DNA from: Chondrocystis sp. NIES-4102
Lineage (GTDB): Bacteria; Cyanobacteriota; Cyanobacteriia; Cyanobacteriales; Xenococcaceae
Direction of reading: 5' to 3'
Assembly: GCA_002368355.1 (NCBI GenBank)
Contig: AP018281.1
Span: 3,100,001 to 3,164,000 of the forward strand
Length of the DNA stretch: 64,000 nt
In this document: positions 50,061-59,255 of the stretch, in pieces
Layout: each line of letters opens with the position of its first letter
Numbering within the stretch: the stretch's first letter is position 1
Made by a program: the position numbers and the translations under genes
The notes under the pieces: model-generated
Database searches by the model: none
What the model was told of the DNA's origin: nothing
What the model saw: only the letters and a program-made list of their open reading frames with translations

Positions 50061-51434
50061 ATGACCATTCTCAACCTTGAAACTATACAGCTTAGAAGAG
50101 AACAATTAGCACAATTAATTGACTATCCTGTTCTATTATGGTCAGGTGATTTTGTTAGTCGCAATTTTTACGCTAATAAATATCCCTTTCGTGCCAGTAG
50201 TCATTTTTTATATTTTGCAGGGATACCCTTAGTTAAAGCAGTAATTCGCCTACAGGCTGGTAAATTAGAGTTATTCATGGATGATCCCCCAGCTTCAGCA
50301 ATTCTTTGGCATGGTGAAACCCCTTCAACTAAGGAAATAGGCAGACAAATTGGCGCAGCAGCAGTTTATTCTTTAGCAGAATTACCCAACCGAGCCACAG
50401 AGGCTGCTACCATAGCTGTACAGGATTTAGCTACTTATCAGCAACAATGTAAAATTTTAAATCGTTCCATCCCTTTAGCGCATCAATTAGAGGGAATTGA
50501 TCTAGTTTTAGCGATCGCTTTAGTTAAGTTGCGATCGCATCATGATTCTTTAGCCCTAAAAGAATTACAGAAAGCTGCTAAAGTTTCTGTCCTTGCACAT
50601 CTTGCTGGTATAAAGGCTACACGTGATGCTAAAACCGAGGCGGATATTCGAGGTGCAATGGAAGGAGTAATCTTAAGTCATAATTTCACTTGTGCCTACA
50701 ATAGTATTGTGACGGTGCAAGGACAAGTATTGCACAATGAGTCTTATAATAATTCAATCAATCAGGGAGAGTTAATTTTAGCCGATGTTGGGGCAGAAAC
50801 TCCCAATGGTTGGGCAGCAGATATTACTCGCACCTGGGCTGTCTCTGGGAAGTTTTCTAGTACTCAAAAGGATATTTATGAAGTAGTTTTAGCTGCACAC
50901 GATCGCGCTATTGCCCAAATATCTCCTGGGGTAGAATATCAAGATATTCATTTACTAGCTGCCGAAGTAATTGCCGAAGGTTTGGCAGATTTAGGTATTC
51001 TTAAAGGTAAGGCACAAGATTTAGTGGCAATGGATGCCCATGCTTTATTTTTTCCTCACGGTATCGGACATTTATTAGGTTTAGATGTTCACGATATGGA
51101 AGACTTAGGGGATCTAGCTGGTTATCAAGCAGATAGAGTTAGGAGCGATCGCTTTGGGTTAGGATATTTAAGATTAAACCGCCCTTTGGAATCTGGGATG
51201 TTAGTTACTATTGAACCAGGTTTTTATCAAGTACCAGCTATTCTCAATAATGCCGATTTTCGCGATCGCTATCATGATGTTGTTAATTGGGATCGTTTAG
51301 CGCAGTTTGCAGACGTTAGAGGTATCAGAATTGAGGATGATGTTTTAGTAACCTCCACTGGTACTGAAGTTCTTACAGCAGATTTACCTACTAAAATTGC
51401 AGAGATTGAAGATATTTGGGGGAGTGGATATTAG
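50061..51434 (+). CDS. Xaa-Pro aminopeptidase (M24B peptidase)
   Basis: The product has 457 residues. The N-terminal domain (to about 165) is the aminopeptidase-P type with FRASSHFLYFAGIP. The pita-bread domain carries the dinuclear metal ligands: Asp in LADVGAETPNGWAADITRTW, His in FPHGIGHLLGLDVHD, Glu in TIEPGFY and a final Glu in GIRIEDDVLV. It removes N-terminal residues preceding proline. Its stop codon is the first three bases of a GTAGGTA-type tandem repeat. Confidence 0.9.
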   Translation: MTILNLETIQLRREQLAQLIDYPVLLWSGDFVSRNFYANKYPFRASSHFLYFAGIPLVKAVIRLQAGKLELFMDDPPASAILWHGETPSTKEIGRQIGAAAVYSLAELPNRATEAATIAVQDLATYQQQCKILNRSIPLAHQLEGIDLVLAIALVKLRSHHDSLALKELQKAAKVSVLAHLAGIKATRDAKTEADIRGAMEGVILSHNFTCAYNSIVTVQGQVLHNESYNNSINQGELILADVGAETPNGWAADITRTWAVSGKFSSTQKDIYEVVLAAHDRAIAQISPGVEYQDIHLLAAEVIAEGLADLGILKGKAQDLVAMDAHALFFPHGIGHLLGLDVHDMEDLGDLAGYQADRVRSDRFGLGYLRLNRPLESGMLVTIEPGFYQVPAILNNADFRDRYHDVVNWDRLAQFADVRGIRIEDDVLVTSTGTEVLTADLPTKIAEIEDIWGSGY

Positions 51435-51514
51435 GTAGTAGGTAGTAGGTAGTAGGTAATATATAGCTCACTTAGCAATTAAAAGCTAAGAAGCTAAAAG
51501 CTAAAAGCTAATAC
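51432..51514. repeat. GGTAGTA heptamer array at the end of the M24 gene and an AGCTAAAA array
   Basis: Heptamer units of ggtagta run from 51432 to about 51459, beginning at the stop codon of the peptidase gene. A second short array of an agctaaaa-like octamer follows at about 51483-51513. These are short tandem repeats of the type common in cyanobacterial intergenic DNA. The rest of 51515-51836 is AT-rich with no recognised gene. Confidence 0.75.
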
Positions 51515-51836
51515 CAAAAACATCATCACTACTATAAAACTTTTATATATTCTAGTAAATACACTGAGGGCAATCTCATTATTTACACTACGTTTGCTTG
51601 CCCCTTGTTTATGTTATCTCCTCTGAGAATTTATCAGTGAAATCCCTAAATTATTAAAGCAATCTATCTTTCATTTTAATAATTTAAATACCATTAAGTC
51701 ATCCAGGTAATTGTCTTAAATCACAGGCAATGAATAATATTTACTTGGACAATAAAAATATAAATTAACGATGAATATGATTATAAAGATTTAACAATAC
51801 TTAGTTAAGCAATTAACAATTAATAGATATAAATAT

Positions 51837-52376
51837 ATGAAAAATACCTACAACTTTCACCTACTATTTACAACAATAGCGATCGCTGTTGGTATAATTC
51901 CTGCAAATCCTGTTTTTGCTCAAGATACCTTAAATACAGTCCCAGAAATTGGTTGGAATAGTAGAATTGGTGCAATGGGACTAGATAAAAGTGAAAACGG
52001 TAAACAATATACTTTTAATTGTCAACCCGCAGGAGATAAGATGATTCACCCTCCTATTTGGGGAACAAATATTTATACTGTTAATTCTGCTATCTGTACC
52101 ACGGCTGTCCATGCAGGTTTTATTACTCCCTCACAAGGCGGTAAAATTACTATCAAATTGCTTGCAGGACAGGAATTTTATACAGGAAGTAATAAAAATA
52201 ATATTTATAGCCAGGATCATCGTAATACAGAAATGAGTTTCACTTTTGTAGATGAGTCCCAAGTTTTAGAATCAGATTCCGATAGTTCTTCAAGTTTCGG
52301 GGAAATAGTGGTTAATAGTTTGCAAAAAGGCGTAGAGAGATCAATAGAAAGGGCTATTATTGATATTTTTAAGTAA
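51837..52376 (+). CDS. Exported LCCL-domain protein
   Basis: The 179-residue product has a signal peptide (about 1-28, ending at PVFA). An LCCL-like domain spans about 55-140: a conserved YTFNCQPAG, WGTNIYTVNSAICTTAVHAGF and LLAGQEFYTGSNKN. The LCCL fold has a conserved cysteine pair and is found in extracellular proteins; its bacterial role is not known. A Ser-rich stretch and a basic tail follow. Confidence 0.85.
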   Translation: MKNTYNFHLLFTTIAIAVGIIPANPVFAQDTLNTVPEIGWNSRIGAMGLDKSENGKQYTFNCQPAGDKMIHPPIWGTNIYTVNSAICTTAVHAGFITPSQGGKITIKLLAGQEFYTGSNKNNIYSQDHRNTEMSFTFVDESQVLESDSDSSSSFGEIVVNSLQKGVERSIERAIIDIFK

Positions 52377-52510
52377 GTTGGAAAAAAATAGTACTAAATA
52401 ACTGATAATAGTTAATTGTTGTTTCGAGTTGTTTAGTGATTCAAACATCGATAGTTTATGTTTATGATAGCGACACTAGCATCGATATCTAACACACTGC
52501 TCTATACTAG

Positions 52511-53854
52511 ATGAAAAATTCATCTTTTCCTGAAAAAAAAAAGTTTAATCCTCGCCATCGAATATTTAAATGGCTTTCTCCTGGACTATTTATCAAACGC
52601 TGGCTATTGCTGAGTGCTGGGGGCGTTTTGCTGGCAGTAATTGGTACTGCTATCTGGAGTAAACTTACACCTATTTATCGTCTACTTTCTTTTGTTGCCG
52701 AATTTTTAGAATTCTTAACTACCATTGTTCCTAGTTATATCTCAGGTCCAGTGGTTTTAATTGCAGGGATTTTTCTGATTTTTTGGGGACAATCTCGCAC
52801 CGTCGGTTCTATTACTGATGTTTTAGGAGTCGATAAGGATAAACAGCTAGTGGATATGCTTTTAGACCGTCGTCGCCTAAATCGTGGCCCTAAAATTGTG
52901 GTGGTAGGTGGAGGAACAGGTTTATCGACGCTGTTAAGAGGGTTAAAAGAGTATAGTAGTAATATTACAGCTATTGTCACTGTAGCTGATGATGGTGGTT
53001 CTTCTGGAAGGTTACGTAGAGAAATAGGCGTACTACCACCAGGTGATATACGTAACTGTATTGCAGCTTTGGCAGATGAAGAGGAGTTATTAACAGAATT
53101 ATTTCAGTACCGTTTTGAAGCTGGAACTGGTTTAGCAGGACATAGTTTTGGTAATCTATTCTTAACTGCTATGAGTGAAATTACAGGAGATTTAGAGCAA
53201 GCTGTGGCTGCTAGTTCTAAAGTTCTGGCTATTAGCGGTAAAGTTTTACCTTCTACCTTAACCGACGTTAGTTTGTGGGCAGAAATGGAGGATGGGAGAA
53301 TAATTGAGGGAGAATCAAATATTCCCCAAGCAGGGGGCAGAATTAAAAATATTGGTTGTATGCCAGCTAACCCTCCAGCCCTCCCAGCAGCCGTTACTGC
53401 TATCCAAGAAGCGGAGTATATAATTATTGGCCCAGGTAGCTTATACACTAGTATTATTCCTAATCTTCTTGTTCCTGATATCAGCGATGCGATCGCTAAT
53501 GCTAAAGTCCCCCGTATTTATATTTGTAATATCATGACTCAACCAGGAGAAACGGAAGGTTTTAGTGTTGCTGATCATATTCATGAGATTGATCGCGTTA
53601 GTAAAAGGAAGTTATTTGATGCTGTATTGGTACATCGCAAGCCTCCCAGCCCTCTTTCTTTACAACGTTATGCCCTAGAAAATTCTCACCCTGTGTATTT
53701 AGACCGTCAAGAAATTGCTAAACTTAACCGTCGAATAGTGATGGCAAATGTGATGGAAGAAGATTTATTAAAAGGACACGTGCGTCATAGTTCTAGTCAA
53801 TTAGCTAGGGTTTTATTGCGTTGGTATAGTGGTAAATGGCAACCGAAAATATAA
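52511..53854 (+). CDS. YvcK/CofD-like protein (UDP-GlcNAc-binding, gluconeogenesis factor)
   Basis: The product has 447 residues. The N-terminal 95 residues hold two membrane helices (about 33-60 and 72-100), absent from Bacillus YvcK. The CofD-like core follows: [36 protein letters not shown] and [16 protein letters not shown] and [14 protein letters not shown] follow as conserved motifs. YvcK-type proteins bind UDP-GlcNAc and steer carbon toward cell-wall precursors. It lies downstream of the LCCL gene. Confidence 0.88.
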   Translation: MKNSSFPEKKKFNPRHRIFKWLSPGLFIKRWLLLSAGGVLLAVIGTAIWSKLTPIYRLLSFVAEFLEFLTTIVPSYISGPVVLIAGIFLIFWGQSRTVGSITDVLGVDKDKQLVDMLLDRRRLNRGPKIVVVGGGTGLSTLLRGLKEYSSNITAIVTVADDGGSSGRLRREIGVLPPGDIRNCIAALADEEELLTELFQYRFEAGTGLAGHSFGNLFLTAMSEITGDLEQAVAASSKVLAISGKVLPSTLTDVSLWAEMEDGRIIEGESNIPQAGGRIKNIGCMPANPPALPAAVTAIQEAEYIIIGPGSLYTSIIPNLLVPDISDAIANAKVPRIYICNIMTQPGETEGFSVADHIHEIDRVSKRKLFDAVLVHRKPPSPLSLQRYALENSHPVYLDRQEIAKLNRRIVMANVMEEDLLKGHVRHSSSQLARVLLRWYSGKWQPKI

Positions 53855-54270
53855 TTTTTAAATGTTTAGTATTAAAAGTAACATTATGAATTTGTTAGTT
53901 TATTTGCTTGAGGTTGGATATAAAGAAGTTAATTTCTTTTAGGTAGATTGGGAATTGTTATAAGATATATCGCTACTTTTTAATCTCTGTTTATCAGCCA
54001 ATTTATCCCAATAGGCTATATTAAACGAGACTATACATAGTAAGTAATTAAAGATAATTATCAATATTATGAGTAGTTGAAATAGTTATTACCTAATATC
54101 AATTTACAATAATATCCTCATAATTAATCACAAGGTTTAAATGTCCATAAAGAATAAAAGCTTAACCTGTCTTATATATCTTGTTATTTTTCGATAATTA
54201 GTATAACTAGACAATTGATTTTTTGTGGTTATAATCTACAAGTAATTATGATTTTAGGGCTAATTTTATT
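53855..54270. other. AT-rich gap without a recognised gene
   Basis: These 416 bases have no ORF, RNA gene or repeat that I can support. A promoter for the holin-like gene is expected in the last part. Confidence 0.5.
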
Positions 54271-54642
54271 ATGAATATTATTGCTATAGTAGTTTCTCTA
54301 ATTGTCAGTGCTGTTGCTTTCATTATAATTTCCAAATTACCTACAGGAGTGCAAGTAGATAGTTTTCAGAAAGCTTTAATTGCTGCTTTGGTATTTGGCA
54401 TTCTGAATGCTTTGTTACATCCAGTTTTAAACTTATTAGCTGCCCCCTTTAATTTTTTAACTTTTAATATTTTTCGGGGTGTAGTTACTTTAGTAATTAA
54501 TGGATTTATTTTTGGTTTATCTGCCCTATTGATTAAGGGGTTTAGATTACAATGGGGTATTTGGAGTGCATTAATAGGATCTTTAGCTTTAAGTATAGTT
54601 AATTCAATTATTTATAAGCTTTTACCTTTTTCTGCTGGGTAA
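54271..54642 (+). CDS. Phage holin family IV-like membrane protein
   Basis: A 123-residue protein with four predicted transmembrane helices. The pattern FGILNALLHPVLNLLAAPFN, LVINGFIFGLSALLIKGF and GSLALSIVNSIIY matches the small four-helix family annotated as phage holin family protein, which is common in cyanobacteria without any phage context. A lysis role should not be assumed. Confidence 0.8.
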   Translation: MNIIAIVVSLIVSAVAFIIISKLPTGVQVDSFQKALIAALVFGILNALLHPVLNLLAAPFNFLTFNIFRGVVTLVINGFIFGLSALLIKGFRLQWGIWSALIGSLALSIVNSIIYKLLPFSAG

Positions 54643-54670
54643 TTTTCAAGCAATTTATTTGCCACACAAA

Positions 54671-54717
54671 AAGCGATCTCCTCTAGTATTTATCTAACAG
54701 TATTAGGCGGATCGCTT
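54671..54717. other. Two-tier hairpin downstream of the holin-like gene
   Basis: The outer eight-base arms aagcgatc (54671-54678) and gatcgctt (54710-54717) are a perfect inverted pair. An inner seven-base pair (54683-54689 with 54700-54706, two G-T) is nested inside. No T run follows. It may still act as a terminator or a processing signal. The rest of 54643-55077 has no recognised gene. Confidence 0.5.
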
Positions 54718-55077
54718 CTTTATATAAACTCTTGTTGGGTATCTTTAATTAATATGGCAATAGGAGATAATGTTATGATGTTTTTATCTCTTAACTCTTA
54801 GCTTTTCACTGAACATTACGACCTGACTATTGCTTAACTATCTATTAATCTACTATCAGCTACAACAGATAATCACCTTAATTGTCATAAACTGATTTTG
54901 TACGGATATAGTTATTAATTATCAACTCCTGAAAGAGATATATTAAAAATTACAGAAATATTTATTAATTATTTACTGCAATCATCTTCTTAAATGGAAC
55001 ATATATGGGGCAAAACTTTGTTTTATGCGCACCCATTCCCTTCATCAAGCGATATCGCCATTTATTAATTATTGAAT

Positions 55078-55350
55078 TTAGTTAACAGTTGATACTGGCT
55101 CTTTAGCAATATACCAAGCTAAACTTTCACTAGAAAATGGATTAGTAAATGGTTTAGGATCAATTTTACAAACACGAGGTTTATGATTAATTTGCCCAAA
55201 ATGTTTATAACCTCTATGAGATGGACTCTCTAGGGTGCGAATGTGGCGAGGTAATTGATTATTTGAAGATAAATCAGTAATTTCCGTAGTAACTATTTCT
55301 ACTGGATATTGTTTACTTTTTTGTTGATAAGAATAAGGAATATTTTTCAT
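55078..55350 (-). CDS. Small unknown protein
   Basis: The product has 90 residues, is basic and soluble, with YPVEIVTTEITDL and RVCKIDPKPFTNPFSSESLA. No known family, no signal peptide and no clear ribosome-binding site. It stands upstream of no other gene in an apparent operon. Confidence 0.35.
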   Translation of the reverse strand: MKNIPYSYQQKSKQYPVEIVTTEITDLSSNNQLPRHIRTLESPSHRGYKHFGQINHKPRVCKIDPKPFTNPFSSESLAWYIAKEPVSTVN

Positions 55351-55454
55351 AGGAATATAGTAGATAATAATATTTTTGATTAATTTTAAAATAATTTTTA
55401 GAATAGCAACTAGAGACAGTTACTATAAATTATGATGCCTCTAGTTAATAATTA

Positions 55455-55640
55455 TTAGTCCTGGGTATAATGGACTCCACGATAGATTAATTCTTGTTTA
55501 TTGTGGTTATAACGGTGTTTTTCTCTAAGGTGATGTACTCTCCAAGGTTTACCACGATACAAACCTCCAATTTCACCTTCATTAACATCCCATTCTAAAT
55601 GAGGCCCTTCATAAGTTTTGCCTCTAAATTGCAATTTCAT
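55455..55640 (-). CDS. DUF4278 small protein
   Basis: The ATG at 55640 (61 residues) is preferred to the upstream one at 55655, because the protein then begins MKLQFRGKTYEG, the conserved DUF4278 start; a purine-rich ggcagagaaa precedes it. Two RG-x-Y segments (FRGKTYEG, YRGVHYTQ) and GLYRGKPWR are typical. Function unknown. Confidence 0.8.
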   Translation of the reverse strand: MKLQFRGKTYEGPHLEWDVNEGEIGGLYRGKPWRVHHLREKHRYNHNKQELIYRGVHYTQD

Positions 55641-55831
55641 TTTCTCTGCCTCCAACTTAAATTGTTGAAATATATATTCTTTGTAGGCTGCGGTTATAAC
55701 AATGAGCGATTTTCTTGTATCTAGAATTAGAAATTAAAATAATATTTTAGCTTCCATATCAATGATAGTGTATTTTTCTGTAACAGTTGCTACCGTTTTC
55801 CAAGAATAACCTATTTTTAATAAAAATTAAT

Positions 55832-56419
55832 TTAGATAGCAGCGTCTATTTGAGCGTATAAATCAGCCTCGTCAGAATTATTATGCAAAACAACATCGGC
55901 TGCGGAGATTTTATCGGCTAAAGGCATTTGGGTATCAATCCTGGCGATCGCTTGAGTAGGTGTTAACCCATTGCGTTGTTGTAGACGAGTAATTTGTAGG
56001 GCGCGATCGCAACTAACCACCCAAATTTCACTTACCAAGTTAGTTAAGTTAACTTCAAACAATAGAGGGATAGACAAAACAACAGTATCGTGGGTATTTT
56101 TCAACAATTCCTGTTCAAAGCGATCGCGGACAAAGGGATGAATTTTACTTTCTAACCATTGCTTTTCCTGGGGATCATTAAAGATAATTTCTCCTAAAGC
56201 AGCACGATTAAGACTATGATTAGCTAATTGAACAGAATTTCCATAACGAGCAAAAATGGCTTGTAAAATAGGCGAATTTTTAGATACTGCTTCTCTTGCA
56301 TAAATATCAGCATCCAAAATAGGAAAATTATATTGCGCTGCTAGATAATTAGATACAGTAGTTTTTCCAGTTGCAATACCTCCTGTTAAACCAATTAATC
56401 TACTAGTAAAATTTCCCAT
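55832..56419 (-). CDS. coaE: Dephospho-CoA kinase
   Basis: CoaE phosphorylates dephospho-CoA in the last step of coenzyme A synthesis. The 195-residue product has the P-loop GLTGGIATGKTT (about residues 9-20), the conserved ILDADIYAREAV, and the VVSCDRALQITRLQQRN segment. Its length fits the family. It diverges from the QueD-like gene. Confidence 0.93.
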   Translation of the reverse strand: MGNFTSRLIGLTGGIATGKTTVSNYLAAQYNFPILDADIYAREAVSKNSPILQAIFARYGNSVQLANHSLNRAALGEIIFNDPQEKQWLESKIHPFVRDRFEQELLKNTHDTVVLSIPLLFEVNLTNLVSEIWVVSCDRALQITRLQQRNGLTPTQAIARIDTQMPLADKISAADVVLHNNSDEADLYAQIDAAI

Positions 56420-56524
56420 AACTTTGATTTGATAATTTCTAAATTAATCAGCAAAATTAGTTTATCCTGATAAAAGAAACCAGTTTACTTAACTTTACAT
56501 TGAACGAAGTTTAGCTCAATACTT

Positions 56525-57397
56525 ATGAAATGCACTATTAACCGTCGCGCACAGTTTTCCGCGAGTCATCGCTACTGGTTGCCAGATATAGACGAAGCAG
56601 AAAATCAACGCCTGTTTGGTGCTTGTAGTCGTTTTCCTGGACATGGACACAACTATGTTTTGTATGTATCTTTAGCTGGGGAATTAGACCAATATGGCAT
56701 GGTGGAAAATCTATCTTGGGTTAAGCAAGTAATTAAAAAAGAAGTTACTAGCCAACTCAATTATTCTCATCTCAATGATACTTGGTCAGAATTTCAACAA
56801 ACTTTACCAACTACAGAGAATATCGCGCGGGTAATTTGGCAAAAACTAGCCCCTTATTTACCCCTAGTAAATATCCAACTATTTGAAACCCCCGAACTTT
56901 GGGCAGATTATCAAGGAAATAATATGGAAGCAACCTTAACAATAAAAACTCACTTTAGCGCAGCCCATCGCCTAGCAATTCCTAGTCTGAGTTTTGAAGA
57001 AAATCAAGAAATATATGGAAAATGCGCTCGTCCTAATGGTCATGGACACAACTATCATCTAGAAGTTACTGTAGCTGGCAATATCGATGAGCGTACAGGA
57101 ATGTTAGTAGATTTAGGGGCATTACAGCAAGTAATAGATGAATATGTAGTTGAGCCTTTTGATCACACCTTTTTAAATAAAGACATCCCCTATTTTGCAG
57201 AGGTTGTGCCAACTGCGGAAAATATCGCTGTGAGAATTGCCGATTTATTGCGATCGCCTATTAAGGAATTGGGCGCAGAGTTAGACAAGATTAAGTTAAT
57301 TGAAAGCCCTAATAACTCCTGCGAAATCAACTGTCGTGTATATCAAGCTACTAGTAATACGAGCGCAACACAAGAACCTGCAATGATTTCTCAATAG
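56525..57397 (+). CDS. queD: Double-domain 6-carboxytetrahydropterin synthase (QueD/PTPS)
   Basis: This 290-residue protein contains two PTPS-like domains in tandem (about 1-135 and 139-275). Each has a zinc-binding set: FSASHRYW plus GHGHNY, and FSAAHRL plus GHGHNY. Cysteines corresponding to the catalytic one are in FGACSR and YGKCAR. Each has a late acidic/His region. QueD makes 6-carboxytetrahydropterin for queuosine; PTPS can also make pyruvoyl pterins. Fused tandem versions are known in cyanobacteria. No other queuosine gene is adjacent. Confidence 0.88.
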   Translation: MKCTINRRAQFSASHRYWLPDIDEAENQRLFGACSRFPGHGHNYVLYVSLAGELDQYGMVENLSWVKQVIKKEVTSQLNYSHLNDTWSEFQQTLPTTENIARVIWQKLAPYLPLVNIQLFETPELWADYQGNNMEATLTIKTHFSAAHRLAIPSLSFEENQEIYGKCARPNGHGHNYHLEVTVAGNIDERTGMLVDLGALQQVIDEYVVEPFDHTFLNKDIPYFAEVVPTAENIAVRIADLLRSPIKELGAELDKIKLIESPNNSCEINCRVYQATSNTSATQEPAMISQ

Positions 57398-57812
57398 ATA
57401 ATTGCCAAAAAAATACTTAAAATACAACTTTTAATAGTTAACAATAGAGAATATCTGCGTTTTAGTAGTAGAGTGTTCTATTTTTACTTGTCATGGAAAC
57501 AATGCTCAACGCTTAGTACTAAGAATCTAAAATATAAAGCGAAAATTAAGATTAAAATTAAAGTTTGCAGCAATTGCAGGCGATTAATTGTGATAATCTG
57601 CTTAAAAAAAGCCATAATCTCCATTTATTGAGGATTATCTAACCGATATTGCTCATTAGATTGTGAGAGAATGTTCAGGACTGTTAACCATTGCTTTAGT
57701 AATTAGATCACACTAGAAGGTGTTTGGTACTATGAGCGAAAGCAAAGTTGAAAGAGTAAGTTTAAACTAGAAACGGAATAATACTCATTTAAACCATAGG
57801 AGAACATAAAAT
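57398..57812. other. Gap upstream of the CAAD gene
   Basis: No gene is recognised. A 12-codon open frame (57733-57771) starting with ATG could be a leader peptide, but frames this short occur by chance. Short inverted pairs near 57617-57641 are present. The AGGAGA ribosome-binding site of the CAAD gene is in the last 20 bases. Confidence 0.4.
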
Positions 57813-58268
57813 ATGGAATCTAATATCCCCGAAACTAACGTAACTACTGATGTTACCGAAACTACAGTAAATACAACAGATCTAAGTAAGGAAGTTCCAG
57901 GTAGTATCTCTACCACCACAATTAAAACATCTCCAGCAGATACTCAAGTTCAAGAAGCTTTAAACAGTGTTACCGATTTCTTAGGTAAAATTTTTGAATA
58001 TATCAAAGATTTTGTAGACAACAATCAAAAACTGTTTGTTAATTTGTTGTTAATTTTCTTGGGTATCATCGCTGTCAAATTAACTTTAGCGATTATTTCC
58101 GCCATTAATGATATTCCTCTACTTGCCCCATTGTTTGAATTAGTGGGCTTGAGTTATACTGGTTGGTTTGTTTACCGCTATTTATTAACAAAATCTTCTC
58201 GTCAAGAATTAGTTCAAGAGTTTGAGTCTCTAAAAGCTCAAGTAGTGGGCAGAGAAGAGCAACTATAA
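57813..58268 (+). CDS. CAAD-domain thylakoid membrane protein
   Basis: The product has 151 residues. An N-terminal Thr/Ser-rich region (1-45) is followed by the CAAD domain (about 50-150): an amphipathic helix IFEYIKDFVDNNQKL, then two membrane helices (about 70-93 and 97-117). The C-terminus is charged, with ELVQEFESLKAQV. The module was first found appended to some cyanobacterial aminoacyl-tRNA synthetases and occurs as stand-alone protein. It is likely in thylakoids, perhaps for membrane bending. An AGGAGA ribosome-binding site and a terminator flank it. Confidence 0.85.
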   Translation: MESNIPETNVTTDVTETTVNTTDLSKEVPGSISTTTIKTSPADTQVQEALNSVTDFLGKIFEYIKDFVDNNQKLFVNLLLIFLGIIAVKLTLAIISAINDIPLLAPLFELVGLSYTGWFVYRYLLTKSSRQELVQEFESLKAQVVGREEQL

Positions 58269-58292
58269 GCATAAATCATTTAGTTGTAATTT

Positions 58293-58321
58293 CCCCAGTC
58301 AAGGTACTGGGGTTTTTTTTT
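58293..58321 (+). terminator. Rho-independent terminator after the CAAD gene
   Basis: A seven-base stem (ccccagt 58293-58299 with actgggg 58306-58312) and a six-base loop are followed by nine T. It lies 25 bases after the stop codon. Confidence 0.9.
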
Positions 58322-58480
58322 AGGTAGTAGGAAGGGAATAGGGAGTAGGTAGGAGGGAGTAGGTAGTAGGTAGGAGGGAGTAGGTAGGAGGGAGTAGGTA
58401 GGAGGGAGTAGGTAGTAGGCGCGGAAAGCGTCGTCACGCACGCTCTTGAGGCGACCAAAGCGCGAACGTGACGATAGTAG
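58322..58480. repeat. GTAGGTA-type repeat tract containing a GC-rich palindromic insert
   Basis: A tract of gtaggta/gagggagtaggtagg units runs from 58322 to about 58419. A GC-rich stretch (58419-58475) that contrasts with the AT-rich surroundings follows. It carries the perfect inverted arms tcgtcacg (58431-58438) and cgtgacga (58467-58474). The tract resumes as tagtaggtagta after the insert. The unit type is the same as at 51432. This fills the gap between the CAAD terminator and rimM. Confidence 0.85.
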
Positions 58481-58583
58481 GTAGTATTATTTGAAAGCTA
58501 ACAGCTAATAGTTAACAAATCTTCGTATATTATTTAGTTACTGTTATGACACCAAGATATTTTTTTCACCAAGCAGTCAGTAA

Positions 58584-59246
58584 TTAAGGATTATCAATTG
58601 ATTCTGTTTGATTGATGTTTAATAAACCTGCTGGGGGAGATATTTCTAGTCTTTGATTAATTAAGTCTACTGTTGGCACAATTTCTTTAACGAAAGGTAT
58701 AAATACAGTCAGAGGTTTAGGAGTTTTTGGGCGAAATTTTTTACGTTTACTGCGCCTACTGATTTGGGAGAGATCTTTATCTGGTGTAGGTGCAATTTCT
58801 GGTTGCTGGTGTAGCTGGATTTCTAATAAATCATTGCCTGCTGAATAAAGATCGATGACAATGCCAATATTTTCGCCTGTATCCTGATGATAAACTTCTA
58901 AGCCTACTAAATCATTAACGTGATATTCATCTGCCTGTAGTTTAGGGCGATCGCTTTTATCTACTAATAGTTTATAATCCCGTAATTCTTCTGCTTGGTT
59001 ACGATCTTCGATTCCTTCTAGCTTAATTACATAAAGGTTTTTACCCGCTAAATATCTACCCCCCTTTAGCTTCACCTGAGTCAGTATGGCGGTTTGGGGA
59101 TGTTCTAGCCAGCGAGTGCCAGCTTTAGTAAATCTTTCAGGAAAATCGGAATCTGGATATACTCGCAATTCTCCTTTTAATCCTTGGGGAGAGGTAATTG
59201 TTCCTACTTCTAGTAATTTTGATCTGATTTGTTGTTCATCGTTCAT
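58584..59246 (-). CDS. rimM: Ribosome maturation factor RimM
   Basis: RimM assists 30S head assembly and 16S rRNA processing. The 220-residue product has the N-terminal RimM barrel (VGTITSPQGLKGELRVYP, then LYVIKLEGIEDRNQAEEL). The PRC-barrel-like C-terminal domain has VNDLVGLEVY, VFIPFVKEIVPTVDL and RLEISPPAGLL. A basic insertion (RRSKRKKFRPKTPK) lies between them and is longer than in E. coli RimM. It is 9 bases downstream of the avtA stop codon. Confidence 0.92.
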   Translation of the reverse strand: MNDEQQIRSKLLEVGTITSPQGLKGELRVYPDSDFPERFTKAGTRWLEHPQTAILTQVKLKGGRYLAGKNLYVIKLEGIEDRNQAEELRDYKLLVDKSDRPKLQADEYHVNDLVGLEVYHQDTGENIGIVIDLYSAGNDLLEIQLHQQPEIAPTPDKDLSQISRRSKRKKFRPKTPKPLTVFIPFVKEIVPTVDLINQRLEISPPAGLLNINQTESIDNP

Positions 59247-59255
59247 TTTTTGGCT

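Noticed and set aside
54271-54642. Prophage signal from the holin annotation
   Set aside because: No other phage gene is near and the family is common as a chromosomal membrane protein.
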